A DNA stretch of 64,000 nucleotides, taken from the NCBI GenBank assembly GCA_019119995.1, contig DWVY01000042.1:1-64000 (forward strand). Direction: 5' to 3'. Numbering within the stretch: position 1 is the stretch's first letter; the number at the start of each line of letters is the position of its first letter. Below are positions 53,883 through 62,138 of this stretch, piece by piece. The position numbers and the translations under genes are program-made. Under the pieces are notes generated by a model. That model searched no databases. It saw only the letters and a list, made by a program, of their open reading frames with translations, and was not told where the DNA came from. Source of the stretch: Candidatus Mediterraneibacter faecavium. Its GTDB lineage: Bacteria > Bacillota > Clostridia > Lachnospirales > Lachnospiraceae.

Positions 53883-54229
53883 TGTTAAAGTATATCCCAT
53901 ATATCCTCCTTTTCGCACTTGCAACGATGATCGTCTATGCATGGGGCATGTGGCGCTCTATGCGCCAGCAGCAGGATCTCTCCAATATGCTGAGTGCAAA
54001 GGGGATCGCAAAGGTCAAAAAAGCCCTGAAGAAAAACGGCGCTATGACGGCCAAAGAACTGGAACCTTTCATAAAAGACCTGACGGCGAAGCAGCCGTTC
54101 AGCAGAGAGCAGATCGCTGTGACCGATCCGAAGAAATTTCTCGGCTCGATCCTGCCCTATATGGTAAAACAGAAAATGATCACAGAGACAACAGAAAACG
54201 GAAAAGCTGTCTATCAGTTACGCAGATAA
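53882..54229 (+). CDS. membrane-anchored small protein of unknown function
   Basis: Protein of 115 residues with one N-terminal membrane helix (about 4-24) and a cytoplasmic part that looks like a small winged helix (AKGIAKVKKALKKNGAMTAKEL, PYMVKQKMITETTENGKAVYQL). I do not know the family. Coupled by TAATG to the PqqD-like gene, so the two may work together at the membrane. The final codons lie inside the stem of the terminator. Confidence 0.65.
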   Translation: MLKYIPYILLFALATMIVYAWGMWRSMRQQQDLSNMLSAKGIAKVKKALKKNGAMTAKELEPFIKDLTAKQPFSREQIAVTDPKKFLGSILPYMVKQKMITETTENGKAVYQLRR

Positions 54230-54250
54230 CTGGCAGACAGCTTTTGCTTT
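54202..54250 (+). terminator. terminator overlapping the gene end
   Basis: AAAAGCTGTCT (54202-54212) and CAGTTA pair with TAACTG (54227-54232) and AGACAGCTTTT (54235-54245), one 2-nt internal loop, then GCTTTTT. The TAA stop codon at 54227-54229 is part of the stem. Confidence 0.85.
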
Positions 54251-54318
54251 TTCTATTGTTTTCTATTGCGGCAGGCCGGCCGTCTCTTCCGTGTCCCCGT
54301 GTCCGTCCTGCCGATCTG

Positions 54319-55134
54319 TCACGAATGGTAATACAGTTCGATCGGATCGATCGGATCAAAGGGATGCTCTTCTTCCATCTTTTTATTCCGGCCGCGGCGC
54401 TTGATCAGCTCGCCGCTCTTATTGTATACCCAGAATGAATAGACAAGCAGCTTGTTGATCTTCCCGATCTTCTCTTTTGTCGTCTTTCCATAGAGTGTAC
54501 CGCCGGCCTTGAGCGGCGTCTTCTTATGGATCAGAGAGATCAGTTCCGTCTCGCAGGTCACGGGTTCGGGCAGGATCGTATAGCCTGTCCCCACGCAGTC
54601 CGGCTTATGCGCGTCGCTTCCGCCTGTCGTGACCTTGCCGTATTTCCTCGCCAGCTTTTCGGCGCCGGCGTTGGATTCTGCCGGCTCGCAGCTGTTAAAT
54701 GCCTCGACAAAATCAAACCGCTTCGTGATCTCCGGCGAGAGATAGAACCTTCTCGCGTGGGTAAAGCTCATATACTTCTCCCCGCACGGATGCGCCGGCC
54801 CGAGCACTCCGCCGTTCCTGTGCACCAGATCTATGAGAAGCGCCAGAGGCATCCCCCTCATCTCAAGGAGCCTCATCTTGACTCCTTCCGGCATGATGAC
54901 AAGGATATGTCCCGCATCCCTTGTATCATACTCGATTCCCTTGAGCACCACAAAGTCCGTATGTTTCTTGCCTTTGATATGCTCTTTCCAGTAACGGTAT
55001 CCGTTATACGTATCATGATCCGTGATGACCATTCCCTGGAATCCGTGCTGCTTTAATATTGTAATGTATTCTTCCAGACCGACCTTGCTGTCGATGGAGC
55101 CTTCCTTTACGTGGCAGTGCATATCGATCTTCAT
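54319..55134 (-). CDS. PHP domain metal-dependent phosphoesterase
   Basis: PHP-superfamily protein of 271 residues. MKIDMHCHVKEGS at the start, ITDHDTYNGY, GIEYDTRDAGHIL, and GPAHPCGEK and GGSDAHKPD provide the metal-binding His/Asp set. These proteins hydrolyse phosphate esters, for example nucleotide or histidinol phosphates; the exact substrate is not visible. The ATG at 55134 follows AAAAGGGGGC and is preferred over a TTG at 55140. Confidence 0.85.
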   Translation of the reverse strand: MKIDMHCHVKEGSIDSKVGLEEYITILKQHGFQGMVITDHDTYNGYRYWKEHIKGKKHTDFVVLKGIEYDTRDAGHILVIMPEGVKMRLLEMRGMPLALLIDLVHRNGGVLGPAHPCGEKYMSFTHARRFYLSPEITKRFDFVEAFNSCEPAESNAGAEKLARKYGKVTTGGSDAHKPDCVGTGYTILPEPVTCETELISLIHKKTPLKAGGTLYGKTTKEKIGKINKLLVYSFWVYNKSGELIKRRGRNKKMEEEHPFDPIDPIELYYHS

Positions 55135-55231
55135 ACACAAGCCCCCTTTTGTTCTGTTCTCTTTATGATGTAGTTATCATAAACTAATTATACATCAAAT
55201 AACAGAGCAATGGCAATAATTGTTATGATTG

Positions 55232-55402
55232 TTATGATCTTGTAACAGCCAGCACAGCCGCAATACACCCGGCCCATGCTGCCGCATACACCGGCATGGG
55301 GATTGAAATCTCAGTAAAGCAGTACAAGACCGCCAAAACTATCAAAAAAATGATCCCTGAAACTGCTACGATCCCATTAATTACCGATCTTCTGATATCC
55401 AT
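55232..55402 (-). CDS. small two-helix membrane protein, 56 residues
   Basis: Short gene coding MDIRRSVINGIVAVSGIIFL and onward, with two hydrophobic helices (about 8-28 and 35-53) joined by a short turn containing Ser-Ile-Pro-Met-Pro. A good AGAAAGGTG site lies about 9 nt before the ATG, and the basic N-terminus followed by a helix is typical for membrane insertion. It sits alone between the DUF4203-like gene and the PHP gene, all on the same strand. No function is known to me. Confidence 0.6.
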   Translation of the reverse strand: MDIRRSVINGIVAVSGIIFLIVLAVLYCFTEISIPMPVYAAAWAGCIAAVLAVTRS

Positions 55403-55491
55403 AAAAAACACACCTTTCTCTGATAAGATCTACCTTTTGTTTCCTTTTGACAGGTATATCCTAACAGATCAGGTGTGTCATAAAACGGACT

Positions 55492-56238
55492 TTACTTTTC
55501 TTCTTCCGGCATATCATCCAGATTGTCCATCATAGCACGCGCCCTCTCCACCTCGTTTGCAGTGGACTTCTCTTCCCGGATCTCCGCTGCTTTCTGCAGA
55601 CTTTTCTTCTTCTGTTTCCTTGATTCCAACAGAAGCTGTACAAGAATGCCGATGATACAGATGACCACGCAAAGTGCGATAAGGATCGCATCGCCCGTCA
55701 CCGGGAGCAGGTGATAGACTGCAGTTCCTGCTATCGCCGCTCCATATATGGAAGTAACAATGATCGTAAGCGCAGCCACGAACCGAACCGCCAGGATCGC
55801 AGCCACAAGCGCGATCGCCAGGCAGATCGCGGTGCCGATCCAATCCTGCGGTGCGATCAGATACGTACTGACACTTCCCGCCGATACAAACACGGTAAGA
55901 AATACACCGACGCGGTAGAGTGCTGCGCCGAGGACTGCGAGGATCAGTCCCAGCACACCGCCTGTGATGAGCATTCCCATTCCGTTCAGTCCCAACAGGC
56001 CGCCTGCCGTCACTCCAAGTGCAAACCCGAATGCGAGTCCGGTCAGCGCCGCCCATACCCGGATGATCTTCAGGCCCAGCAGGCAGATCAACAGCCCCAA
56101 TATTCCCGTGACCGCCAGTGCTGTTATTTCTGTCTGTGTCAGAGCATGACCGTCCCTGCCGATCTCGCGGATCACACCATTCAGATCAATTTCACGTATT
56201 GTATCAAATAATTCTTTTCCATCCATCATACTGTTCAT
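55492..56238 (-). CDS. DUF4203/TMEM198-like membrane protein
   Basis: Membrane protein of 248 residues with seven closely packed hydrophobic helices (about 38-205), an N-terminal soluble part and a charged C-terminal tail rich in Lys and Glu that is probably a coiled coil (ESRKQKKKSLQKAAEIREE). LKIIRVWAALTGLAFGFALG and GLILAVLGAALYRVGVFL fit the DUF4203 (TMEM198-like) family. Function unknown. It lies 11 bp after the WYL regulator gene on the same strand, so both are likely one unit. Confidence 0.7.
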   Translation of the reverse strand: MNSMMDGKELFDTIREIDLNGVIREIGRDGHALTQTEITALAVTGILGLLICLLGLKIIRVWAALTGLAFGFALGVTAGGLLGLNGMGMLITGGVLGLILAVLGAALYRVGVFLTVFVSAGSVSTYLIAPQDWIGTAICLAIALVAAILAVRFVAALTIIVTSIYGAAIAGTAVYHLLPVTGDAILIALCVVICIIGILVQLLLESRKQKKKSLQKAAEIREEKSTANEVERARAMMDNLDDMPEEEK

Positions 56239-56249
56239 ATCAATACCCC

Positions 56250-57245
56250 TTAATCAATATTTTTGTATATTTCCCCTAAGTCTTTAAGCAGACTCCTGTA
56301 CTCATCGACCACAGACTGCGGCGAAAGGATCTGCACGTCTCTCCCCAGACCGGTGATCCATCCGAAAAACTGCTCGCTCACAGCAATCTCCACGCGGGCG
56401 ATAAAATGTTCCTCTCCGTCCGGCCGGAGTGACACATTCTTGCCGAATCTGTCGATCACAACGCCCACAAATCTGTTGTGGAACCGGATGCGGACTGTCT
56501 CTTCGCTGCCGCCGAACATCCCGAAAGTCTGCTTTGTATACCGCGCAAGATCGAATCGGGAGAATTCATCACGTCCGTCTCTCTCCTGTCCGGTAATCTC
56601 AATGTGCAGCATCTTATCCACACGGAAATGTTTGATGATCCCCGCATCTGTGTCATATCCGATCAGATAATAGTTCTCGCTGTCCCAGGTCAGCGCCCAG
56701 GGACTTACATGATAGTTCTCTCCGCTCTTTTTCAGGCGGATCTCTTTGGAGACCGTCCACTCAAAATACCGGAACATGATCTGACGGTTCCATGCGATCG
56801 CCGAATGGATCTTATCTACATTATAATAGATACTTTCGTTCATCGCCTTAATGCGGTCAGCGACGACAACCTGCCGCTGCAGCTTGTGCGCCTCGTATCT
56901 GCTGGTCAGCTTCTCGATCTTCCGGATCAAAGCATCTGACTTCTTCTGCGTGATAAATCTTGACGACTGTACTGCATCCACAAGGAGTTTCAGCTCCGGA
57001 AGCTCGAACTCTCTTTCCGCAAGATAATACCCTTCCGGATGTTCCTTCCGGTAAGAAATATCCATGCCGAAATTCTTCAGAGTCTCAATATCATTATACA
57101 GACTCTTTCTCTCCGCATGGATCCCGAGATCCGCCAGCTTCTCTTCCAGTCCTTTCCGGGAGATCGGATGTTCTTCATCCGTCTCTTCGAGGAACAGCTG
57201 CATCAGGTATAAAATTTTTGCTTTCTGGTTACTACTCTTTGCCAT
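56250..57245 (-). CDS. WYL domain transcriptional regulator
   Basis: Regulator of 331 residues with an N-terminal winged helix (KAKILYLMQLFLEETDEEHPISRKGL region, residues 1-70), a middle helical part and a WYL ligand-binding domain (IMFRYFEWTVSKEIRLK, YHVSPWALTWDSENYYLIGYD), then a C-terminal WCX domain. Such proteins sense nucleotides or single-stranded DNA ends. Target genes are unknown, but the co-oriented membrane protein gene follows at once. A TTGACA-N17-TATTAT promoter lies 380 bp upstream on this strand, leaving a long leader. Confidence 0.88.
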   Translation of the reverse strand: MAKSSNQKAKILYLMQLFLEETDEEHPISRKGLEEKLADLGIHAERKSLYNDIETLKNFGMDISYRKEHPEGYYLAEREFELPELKLLVDAVQSSRFITQKKSDALIRKIEKLTSRYEAHKLQRQVVVADRIKAMNESIYYNVDKIHSAIAWNRQIMFRYFEWTVSKEIRLKKSGENYHVSPWALTWDSENYYLIGYDTDAGIIKHFRVDKMLHIEITGQERDGRDEFSRFDLARYTKQTFGMFGGSEETVRIRFHNRFVGVVIDRFGKNVSLRPDGEEHFIARVEIAVSEQFFGWITGLGRDVQILSPQSVVDEYRSLLKDLGEIYKNID

Positions 57246-57625
57246 GAGCCTATTCTACCAATGATTCCTTTTATTGACAAGATACGATTTATATTATATA
57301 TACACACTGAAAGTGGATGCCAATCAATCCGTCTTGATCAACATCCACTTTCATACTGATATTTCTATCATTCTTTTTTACCTCTTTCTTCTATCTTTCT
57401 TTTTTTGATCGATAGATCTAACTTATGTTCCCGGTGGTCCGTACCTCCTTTACTTAAATTCCCATTGAACTTGAGCTCCTCGATGATCTTTTCCTCGATA
57501 TAGATTTTGCTTCTCTCATAACTTTCTCGTCATTATGATCTTTCTCTATATCCGATCACCCATTTCTCAATTCCGATATCCAATGGGTTTTATAAAACTT
57601 TCAATCAGTTTTATTTGTTGACATT

Positions 57626-57654
57626 ATAATAACTCTATTCTCCGTATTTGTCAA
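57626..57654 (-). promoter_or_regulatory. minus-strand promoter toward the WYL regulator
   Basis: TTGACA (57649-57654), 17 bp, TATTAT (57626-57631) on the minus strand. TTGAC also occurs on the plus strand at 57618, giving a GTTGAC/GTCAAC inverted repeat around the box. Confidence 0.55.
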
Positions 57655-57707
57655 CTTATTTTTTGATATTATTTATATTTTTTATAAATTATCAGTTAAT
57701 TATACAA

Positions 57708-57736
57708 TTGACTTCTATGCAGGGTACATTTAAAAT
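57708..57736 (+). promoter_or_regulatory. asnA promoter
   Basis: TTGACT (57708-57713), 17 bp, TAAAAT (57731-57736); start near 57743, about 40 nt before the asnA ATG, which has AAGGAG. Confidence 0.7.
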
Positions 57737-57783
57737 AGAATAGAATGTCAAAATCAATGAATTTATAATAAGGAGTCTTAACA

Positions 57784-58794
57784 ATGGAAAACTTAAAAAT
57801 ACCTGAGGGCTACTCCTCTCCGCTCACGATCCGCGAGACAGAGGTAGCCATCAAAGAGGTCAAAGATCATTTTGAGCGGGCGCTTGCCAAATCACTGCAT
57901 CTGACACGTGTCTCCGCTCCTCTCTTTGTCCGCCCGGAGACGGGTATGAACGACAACTTAAACGGCGTGGAACGCCCGGTATCATTCGGCATCAAAGAGC
58001 AGGACGATGCAGAAGCCGAGATCGTGCACTCTCTTGCAAAATGGAAACGCTACGCGCTGAAGAAATACGGTTTCCACTCAGGGGAGGGCCTCTACACTGA
58101 TATGAGCGCCATCCGCCGGGATGAGGATACCGACAATATCCACTCGCTCTATGTGGACCAGTGGGACTGGGAGAAGATCATCTCCAAGGAAGAGCGCAAT
58201 ATGGAGACGCTTCAGTACACAGTGCGCAAGGTATACAGCGCCCTGAAAGACACTGAGGATTACATATCCAGAAGGTACAACTATATCGAGCCTCTCCTTC
58301 CGGACGACATCTTCTTTATCACTTCCCAGGAACTTGAGGATCTGTATCCGGACTGCACTCCGAAGGAACGTGAAACGAAGATCGCCAAGGACAAAGGCGC
58401 AGTATTCATTTCCCAGATCGGCAAGATCCTCGCTTCCGGCGAGAAGCATGACGGCCGTGCGCCGGACTATGACGACTGGGAGTTAAACGGGGATATCATC
58501 GTATATTACCCGGTGCTTGACATGGGACTGGAGCTCTCTTCCATGGGCATCCGCGTAGATGAGGAATCTCTTAAAAACCAGCTTAAGATCGCGGGCTGCG
58601 AAGAGCGCGCGGAACTGCCGTTCCAGAAATCCCTGCTGAACAAGGAGCTTCCCTACACAGTCGGCGGCGGGATCGGACAGTCCCGTATCTGCATGTATTA
58701 TCTGAGAAAAGCGCACATCGGCGAAGTGCAGTCTTCCCTGTGGCCGGACGATGTGGCGGAAGAAGCGCTTGCCCACGGCATCAATCTGTTATAA
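57784..58794 (+). CDS. asnA: aspartate-ammonia ligase
   Basis: Ammonia-using asparagine synthetase of 336 residues, related to class II aminoacyl-tRNA synthetases. [52 protein letters not shown]-like [12 protein letters not shown] and the motif 3 region [28 protein letters not shown] are diagnostic. It forms asparagine from aspartate, ammonia and ATP with AMP release. Stands alone with its own promoter. Confidence 0.96.
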   Translation: MENLKIPEGYSSPLTIRETEVAIKEVKDHFERALAKSLHLTRVSAPLFVRPETGMNDNLNGVERPVSFGIKEQDDAEAEIVHSLAKWKRYALKKYGFHSGEGLYTDMSAIRRDEDTDNIHSLYVDQWDWEKIISKEERNMETLQYTVRKVYSALKDTEDYISRRYNYIEPLLPDDIFFITSQELEDLYPDCTPKERETKIAKDKGAVFISQIGKILASGEKHDGRAPDYDDWELNGDIIVYYPVLDMGLELSSMGIRVDEESLKNQLKIAGCEERAELPFQKSLLNKELPYTVGGGIGQSRICMYYLRKAHIGEVQSSLWPDDVAEEALAHGINLL

Positions 58795-58809
58795 TTGTGT
58801 TATAATCAG

Positions 58810-58850
58810 GCAGAATACTGCAAGTAATGCCAGATATATGCCGGTATAAT
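58810..58850 (+). promoter_or_regulatory. MFS gene promoter with 16-bp shared operator
   Basis: GCAGAATACTGCAAGT (58810-58825) is identical to the site before the GH31 gene, and TATAAT (58845-58850) follows at the same 19-nt distance. No -35 box; an activator is likely needed. Confidence 0.65.
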
Positions 58851-58884
58851 GTTATCATCTTATTACATCAAAGGAGAAATCGAC

Positions 58885-60066
58885 ATGACACACTTATTAC
58901 TTGCGATCATATATCTGGCTTTTATCAGCCTCGGGCTGCCGGACGCTCTGCTAGGCTCCGCGTGGCCTACGATGTACACGGAATTCAACGTTCCCGTCTC
59001 TTACGCAGGGATCATCTCCATGATCATCTCACTGGGCACGATCGTATCCAGCCTGCAGAGCGACCGTCTGACGCGGAAGCTGGGCACCGGGAGAGTCACG
59101 GCCATCAGCGTGGCGATGACCGCCGCAGCGCTGTTGGGATTTTCCTTTACCCACTCGTTCTGGATCCTCTGCCTCTGGGCTGTTCCATACGGGCTGGGCG
59201 CCGGCAGCGTGGACGCGGCGCTGAATAACTACGTAGCGCTGCACTACAAGAGCCATCACATGAGCTGGCTCCACTGTATGTGGGGCGTGGGCGCGACGCT
59301 CGGGCCTTACATCATGGGATTCGCTCTTTCCGGCGGGCAGACATGGAATTCCGGTTACCGCTATATCGGCATACTTCAGATCATACTGACGGCATTCCTG
59401 ATCTTCAGCCTGCCGCTCTGGACGAAGCAGAAGAACAGGATCGCGACACAGGCATCAGGCGGCACAGCGGAAAGATCAGACAGAAAACCGCTCTCCCTTG
59501 CGGAGATCATACGGATCCCCGGAGCGAAGGAGGTCATGCTCTGCTTCTTCTGCTACTGCGCGATCGAGCAGACAGCCAGCCTGTGGGCCAGCAGTTATCT
59601 TCATTTATTTAAAGGGATTCCTGCCGAAACCGCCGCACGCTTTGCAGGTATGTTCTTCATCGGCATCACTGTGGGCCGGGCGATCAGCGGCTTTATCACA
59701 ATGAAGCTGAACGATGTGCAGATGATCCGGCTGGGACAGACCATCATTGCCGCCGGCATCATCGTCATGCTTCTCCCGGGGCCGGACATCATCCCCCTTG
59801 CCGGGCTGGTCATGATCGGACTGGGATGCGCGCCTGTGTATCCGTGCATCATCCACTCTACGCCGGATCATTTCGGAGCGGAACGGTCACAGGCAGTCAT
59901 CGGCGTACAGATGGCAAGCGCCTATGTCGGCACCTGCCTCATGCCGCCTTTGTTCGGACTGATCGCCAACCACATCAGCATCACGCTTTTCCCGGTCTAT
60001 ATGATGGCGCTGCTCATCCTTATGGCTGTGATGCACGAGCTGCTCACAAAGAAAACGATGCATTAA
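58885..60066 (+). CDS. major facilitator superfamily transporter
   Basis: MFS permease of 393 residues with 12 helices. LGLPDALLGSAWPTMYTEFN near the start and GLGAGSVDAALNNYVALHYKSHHMSWLHCMWGVGA-like region in helix 4-5 resemble the fucose/galactose permease (FucP)-related subgroup of Firmicutes. The ATG at 58885 follows AAAGGAG. Its promoter is twin to that of the GH31 alpha-glucosidase gene and it converges with a GH13 alpha-glucosidase gene, so an alpha-glucoside or other sugar is the likely substrate; this is inference. Confidence 0.85.
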   Translation: MTHLLLAIIYLAFISLGLPDALLGSAWPTMYTEFNVPVSYAGIISMIISLGTIVSSLQSDRLTRKLGTGRVTAISVAMTAAALLGFSFTHSFWILCLWAVPYGLGAGSVDAALNNYVALHYKSHHMSWLHCMWGVGATLGPYIMGFALSGGQTWNSGYRYIGILQIILTAFLIFSLPLWTKQKNRIATQASGGTAERSDRKPLSLAEIIRIPGAKEVMLCFFCYCAIEQTASLWASSYLHLFKGIPAETAARFAGMFFIGITVGRAISGFITMKLNDVQMIRLGQTIIAAGIIVMLLPGPDIIPLAGLVMIGLGCAPVYPCIIHSTPDHFGAERSQAVIGVQMASAYVGTCLMPPLFGLIANHISITLFPVYMMALLILMAVMHELLTKKTMH

Positions 60067-60128
60067 AAAAACAGTTCAACACCCCATCCCTGACGCGTGA
60101 ACTGTTATCTATATTGTTTTTCTAATGA

Positions 60129-60165
60129 CCGCCGCCTGCATATGCTGCACGCGGCGGCGTTTTTC
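60129..60165 (+). terminator. terminator after the MFS gene
   Basis: CCGCCGC (60129-60135) and GCGGCGG (60151-60157) form a stem whose loop holds TGCA pairs; TTTTT follows at 60160. A second CAGTTCA/TGAACTG stem lies just before it (about 60070-60106). Confidence 0.8.
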
Positions 60166-60189
60166 TGTAATTTCACGGGGTATCTGCTC

Positions 60190-61902
60190 TTACCGGAGCA
60201 GGATCACTGCGGATCCGCAGCTTTCGAGGGTGATCGTCCCTCTCTCCCTGATCTCCCGTGTCCCGGCTTCTTCTTTTCCTGTGTTGGACAGGAGTACTTT
60301 GCCGTTCTGACCGGCAAGTTGCAATGTACACGGCCCGGTTCCGTAATTTGCCGCAATGAGGATATCCTGCCCTGCGTCTTCCCCTGTGTTCCTATTCCCT
60401 GAGATCCTGTGATAAGCGAAGATATTGTCCTGCTCTTCATAATCCGGAACAAATTTCCCGTATGTAAACGTCTCTTTGTATTCCGGAGATTTCTTCAGGG
60501 CAAGCAGCTTCTTATAATAGGACAGGACAGAGTCCGGGCGTCCTGCCTGTTCGTCCACATTGATCTGCGTGTAGTTCGGATTGAGGGAAAGCCACGGCGT
60601 TCCGTCCGTAAATCCGGCTCCCGCTCCGGCGCTCCACTGCATCGGCGTCCTTGCGTTGTCCCTGCTGTTCTCATAGCAGTACTCCATTGCCTGCTCTTTC
60701 GTGCATCCGGAAGCCAGGGCTTCCCGGTACTGGTCTTTCGTGCTGATGTCGTCATACTCGGAGATATCATTTCTCCGGCAGTTGGTCATACCGATCTCCT
60801 GTCCCTGATAGATGAACGGGATCCCATAGAGCAATGTGGAAGTCGTGGCAAGCATCTTCTTGCCGGTCTCATTCTGCGCATATTCCGGGAGGAAACGACT
60901 CACTCCTCTTGGTTCGTCATGATTCTCAATGATGTTGGCAGGGAAACCCACGCCCTGCATCCGCTGCTGGGATGCGAAGATCGTGTCGCGCCACTCCCTG
61001 ACAGACGGTTTCCTGCTGTTGTGCCAGCCGCTCTCACCCTGCGCGAGCATATGTGCGCTGAAGTCAAACATTGTCGAGAAATGTCCGTCATCCCCGATGA
61101 ATTCTGCCAGCTCATCGTCTTTCATATTGAAGACTTCCGCAACGGTAAACGCATCATATTTGTCAAATGTATTTTTCTTGATCTCTTCAAAATACGCTCC
61201 GACTCCCCGTACTTCCTCCACCATCTTCACACAGGAAGCCAGTCCGTCCGGGCCGTCCGGCTCAAAGGCCGGGAAGCTTAAGTCCTTCTTGATATTGATG
61301 ATCGCATCAATGCGGAAGCCTGCCAGACCTTTGTCCAGCCACCAGTTGATCATCTTATAGATCTCCTGCCTCAGCTCCGGGTTCTCCCAGTTGAGATCCG
61401 GCTGTTCCCTGGCGAACATATGGAGATAGTACAGATCCGTCCCCGGCACCGGCTCCCACGCACTCCCGCCGAAATAGGAACGGTAATTGCTCGGCTCTTT
61501 GCCGTCTTTTCCTTTTACAAAATGGAAATACCCTGCATATTTCCCGTACGGGTCCTGCAATGCTTTCTGAAACCACTCGTGCTTGTCTGAGCAGTGGTTT
61601 ATCACCAGATCCATCAGGACATACATTCCCCGCTTCTTCGTCTCGGCGAGCAGCTCGTCGAACTCCTCCATTGTGCCGAATTCTTCCGCAATCTTATAAT
61701 AATCGGAAATATCATATCCCTGATCCACAAAGGGCGACTGATAGATCGGGGAAAGCCAGATAATGTCGATCCCCAGATCTTTGAGATAATCTAACTTCGA
61801 GATGATCCCCTTAAGGTCTCCGATCCCGTCGCCGTTCGTATCAAGAAAGCTCTTCGGGTAGATCTGATATGCCGCCTTGTCATGCCACCATTTTCTTTTC
61901 AT
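60190..61902 (-). CDS. GH13 oligo-1,6-glucosidase / alpha-glucosidase
   Basis: Cytoplasmic alpha-amylase-family enzyme of 570 residues. WWHDKAAYQIYPKSFLDTNG starts the barrel; conserved regions are DLVINHCSDKH (I), GFRIDAIINI with the nucleophile Asp (II), FTVAEVFNM with the acid/base Glu (III) and IIENHDEPR (IV). This fits MalL/DexB-like glucosidases acting on isomaltose, maltose, sucrose-type or short dextrin oligomers. The ATG at 61902 has AGGAG 9 nt before it; the open frame further upstream is not supported. It is divergent from an AraC regulator gene. Confidence 0.92.
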   Translation of the reverse strand: MKRKWWHDKAAYQIYPKSFLDTNGDGIGDLKGIISKLDYLKDLGIDIIWLSPIYQSPFVDQGYDISDYYKIAEEFGTMEEFDELLAETKKRGMYVLMDLVINHCSDKHEWFQKALQDPYGKYAGYFHFVKGKDGKEPSNYRSYFGGSAWEPVPGTDLYYLHMFAREQPDLNWENPELRQEIYKMINWWLDKGLAGFRIDAIINIKKDLSFPAFEPDGPDGLASCVKMVEEVRGVGAYFEEIKKNTFDKYDAFTVAEVFNMKDDELAEFIGDDGHFSTMFDFSAHMLAQGESGWHNSRKPSVREWRDTIFASQQRMQGVGFPANIIENHDEPRGVSRFLPEYAQNETGKKMLATTSTLLYGIPFIYQGQEIGMTNCRRNDISEYDDISTKDQYREALASGCTKEQAMEYCYENSRDNARTPMQWSAGAGAGFTDGTPWLSLNPNYTQINVDEQAGRPDSVLSYYKKLLALKKSPEYKETFTYGKFVPDYEEQDNIFAYHRISGNRNTGEDAGQDILIAANYGTGPCTLQLAGQNGKVLLSNTGKEEAGTREIRERGTITLESCGSAVILLR

Positions 61903-62057
61903 AGTAATGCGCTCCTCTCTCTTTTGCATAGTATGATGTCTGCGTTGTGGACTGCTGTGTACCGCGCAGTGCGGTTTTACGAATGGCGCGGGCTGAACCG
62001 CTGTCATTTCCACGGTACCGACATCATTCGATATTGCCTTTCTTGTATGATGCTGTT

Positions 62058-62089
62058 ATTATAGGCTTAAAGAGAAATGAATTCTTGCA
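62058..62089 (-). promoter_or_regulatory. GH13 gene promoter with TGCAAG half-site
   Basis: On the minus strand TATAAT (62058-62063) is preceded, 20 nt earlier, by TGCAAG (62084-62089), the same motif and spacing as in the GH31 and MFS promoters. A GCAGAAT half-site lies farther upstream at 62113-62119. The gap to the AraC gene is 236 bp. Confidence 0.5.
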
Positions 62090-62138
62090 CAATCATTTGA
62101 ATTAATAACACAATTCTGCTTTTTAGGAGGGTGGTTTT

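Larger units (their letters stand above)
57246..57783. other. 538-bp AT-rich gap with hairpin and divergent promoters
   Basis: No intact gene was found. The minus strand carries an 11-bp inverted repeat GAAAGTGGATG/CATCCACTTTC around 57310-57353, and upstream of it a 53-codon open stretch (about 57370-57530; ends KKRKIEERGKKE) that has protein-like composition but no start codon, so it may be a worn gene piece. The right 180 bp are very AT-rich and hold promoters for both directions. No T-box motif (AGGGTGGNACCGCG) was seen before asnA. Confidence 0.5.

Noticed and set aside
57600-57783. T-box riboswitch before asnA
   Set aside because: The conserved AGGGTGGNACCGCG segment and a following terminator are absent; the region is simply AT-rich with a normal promoter.
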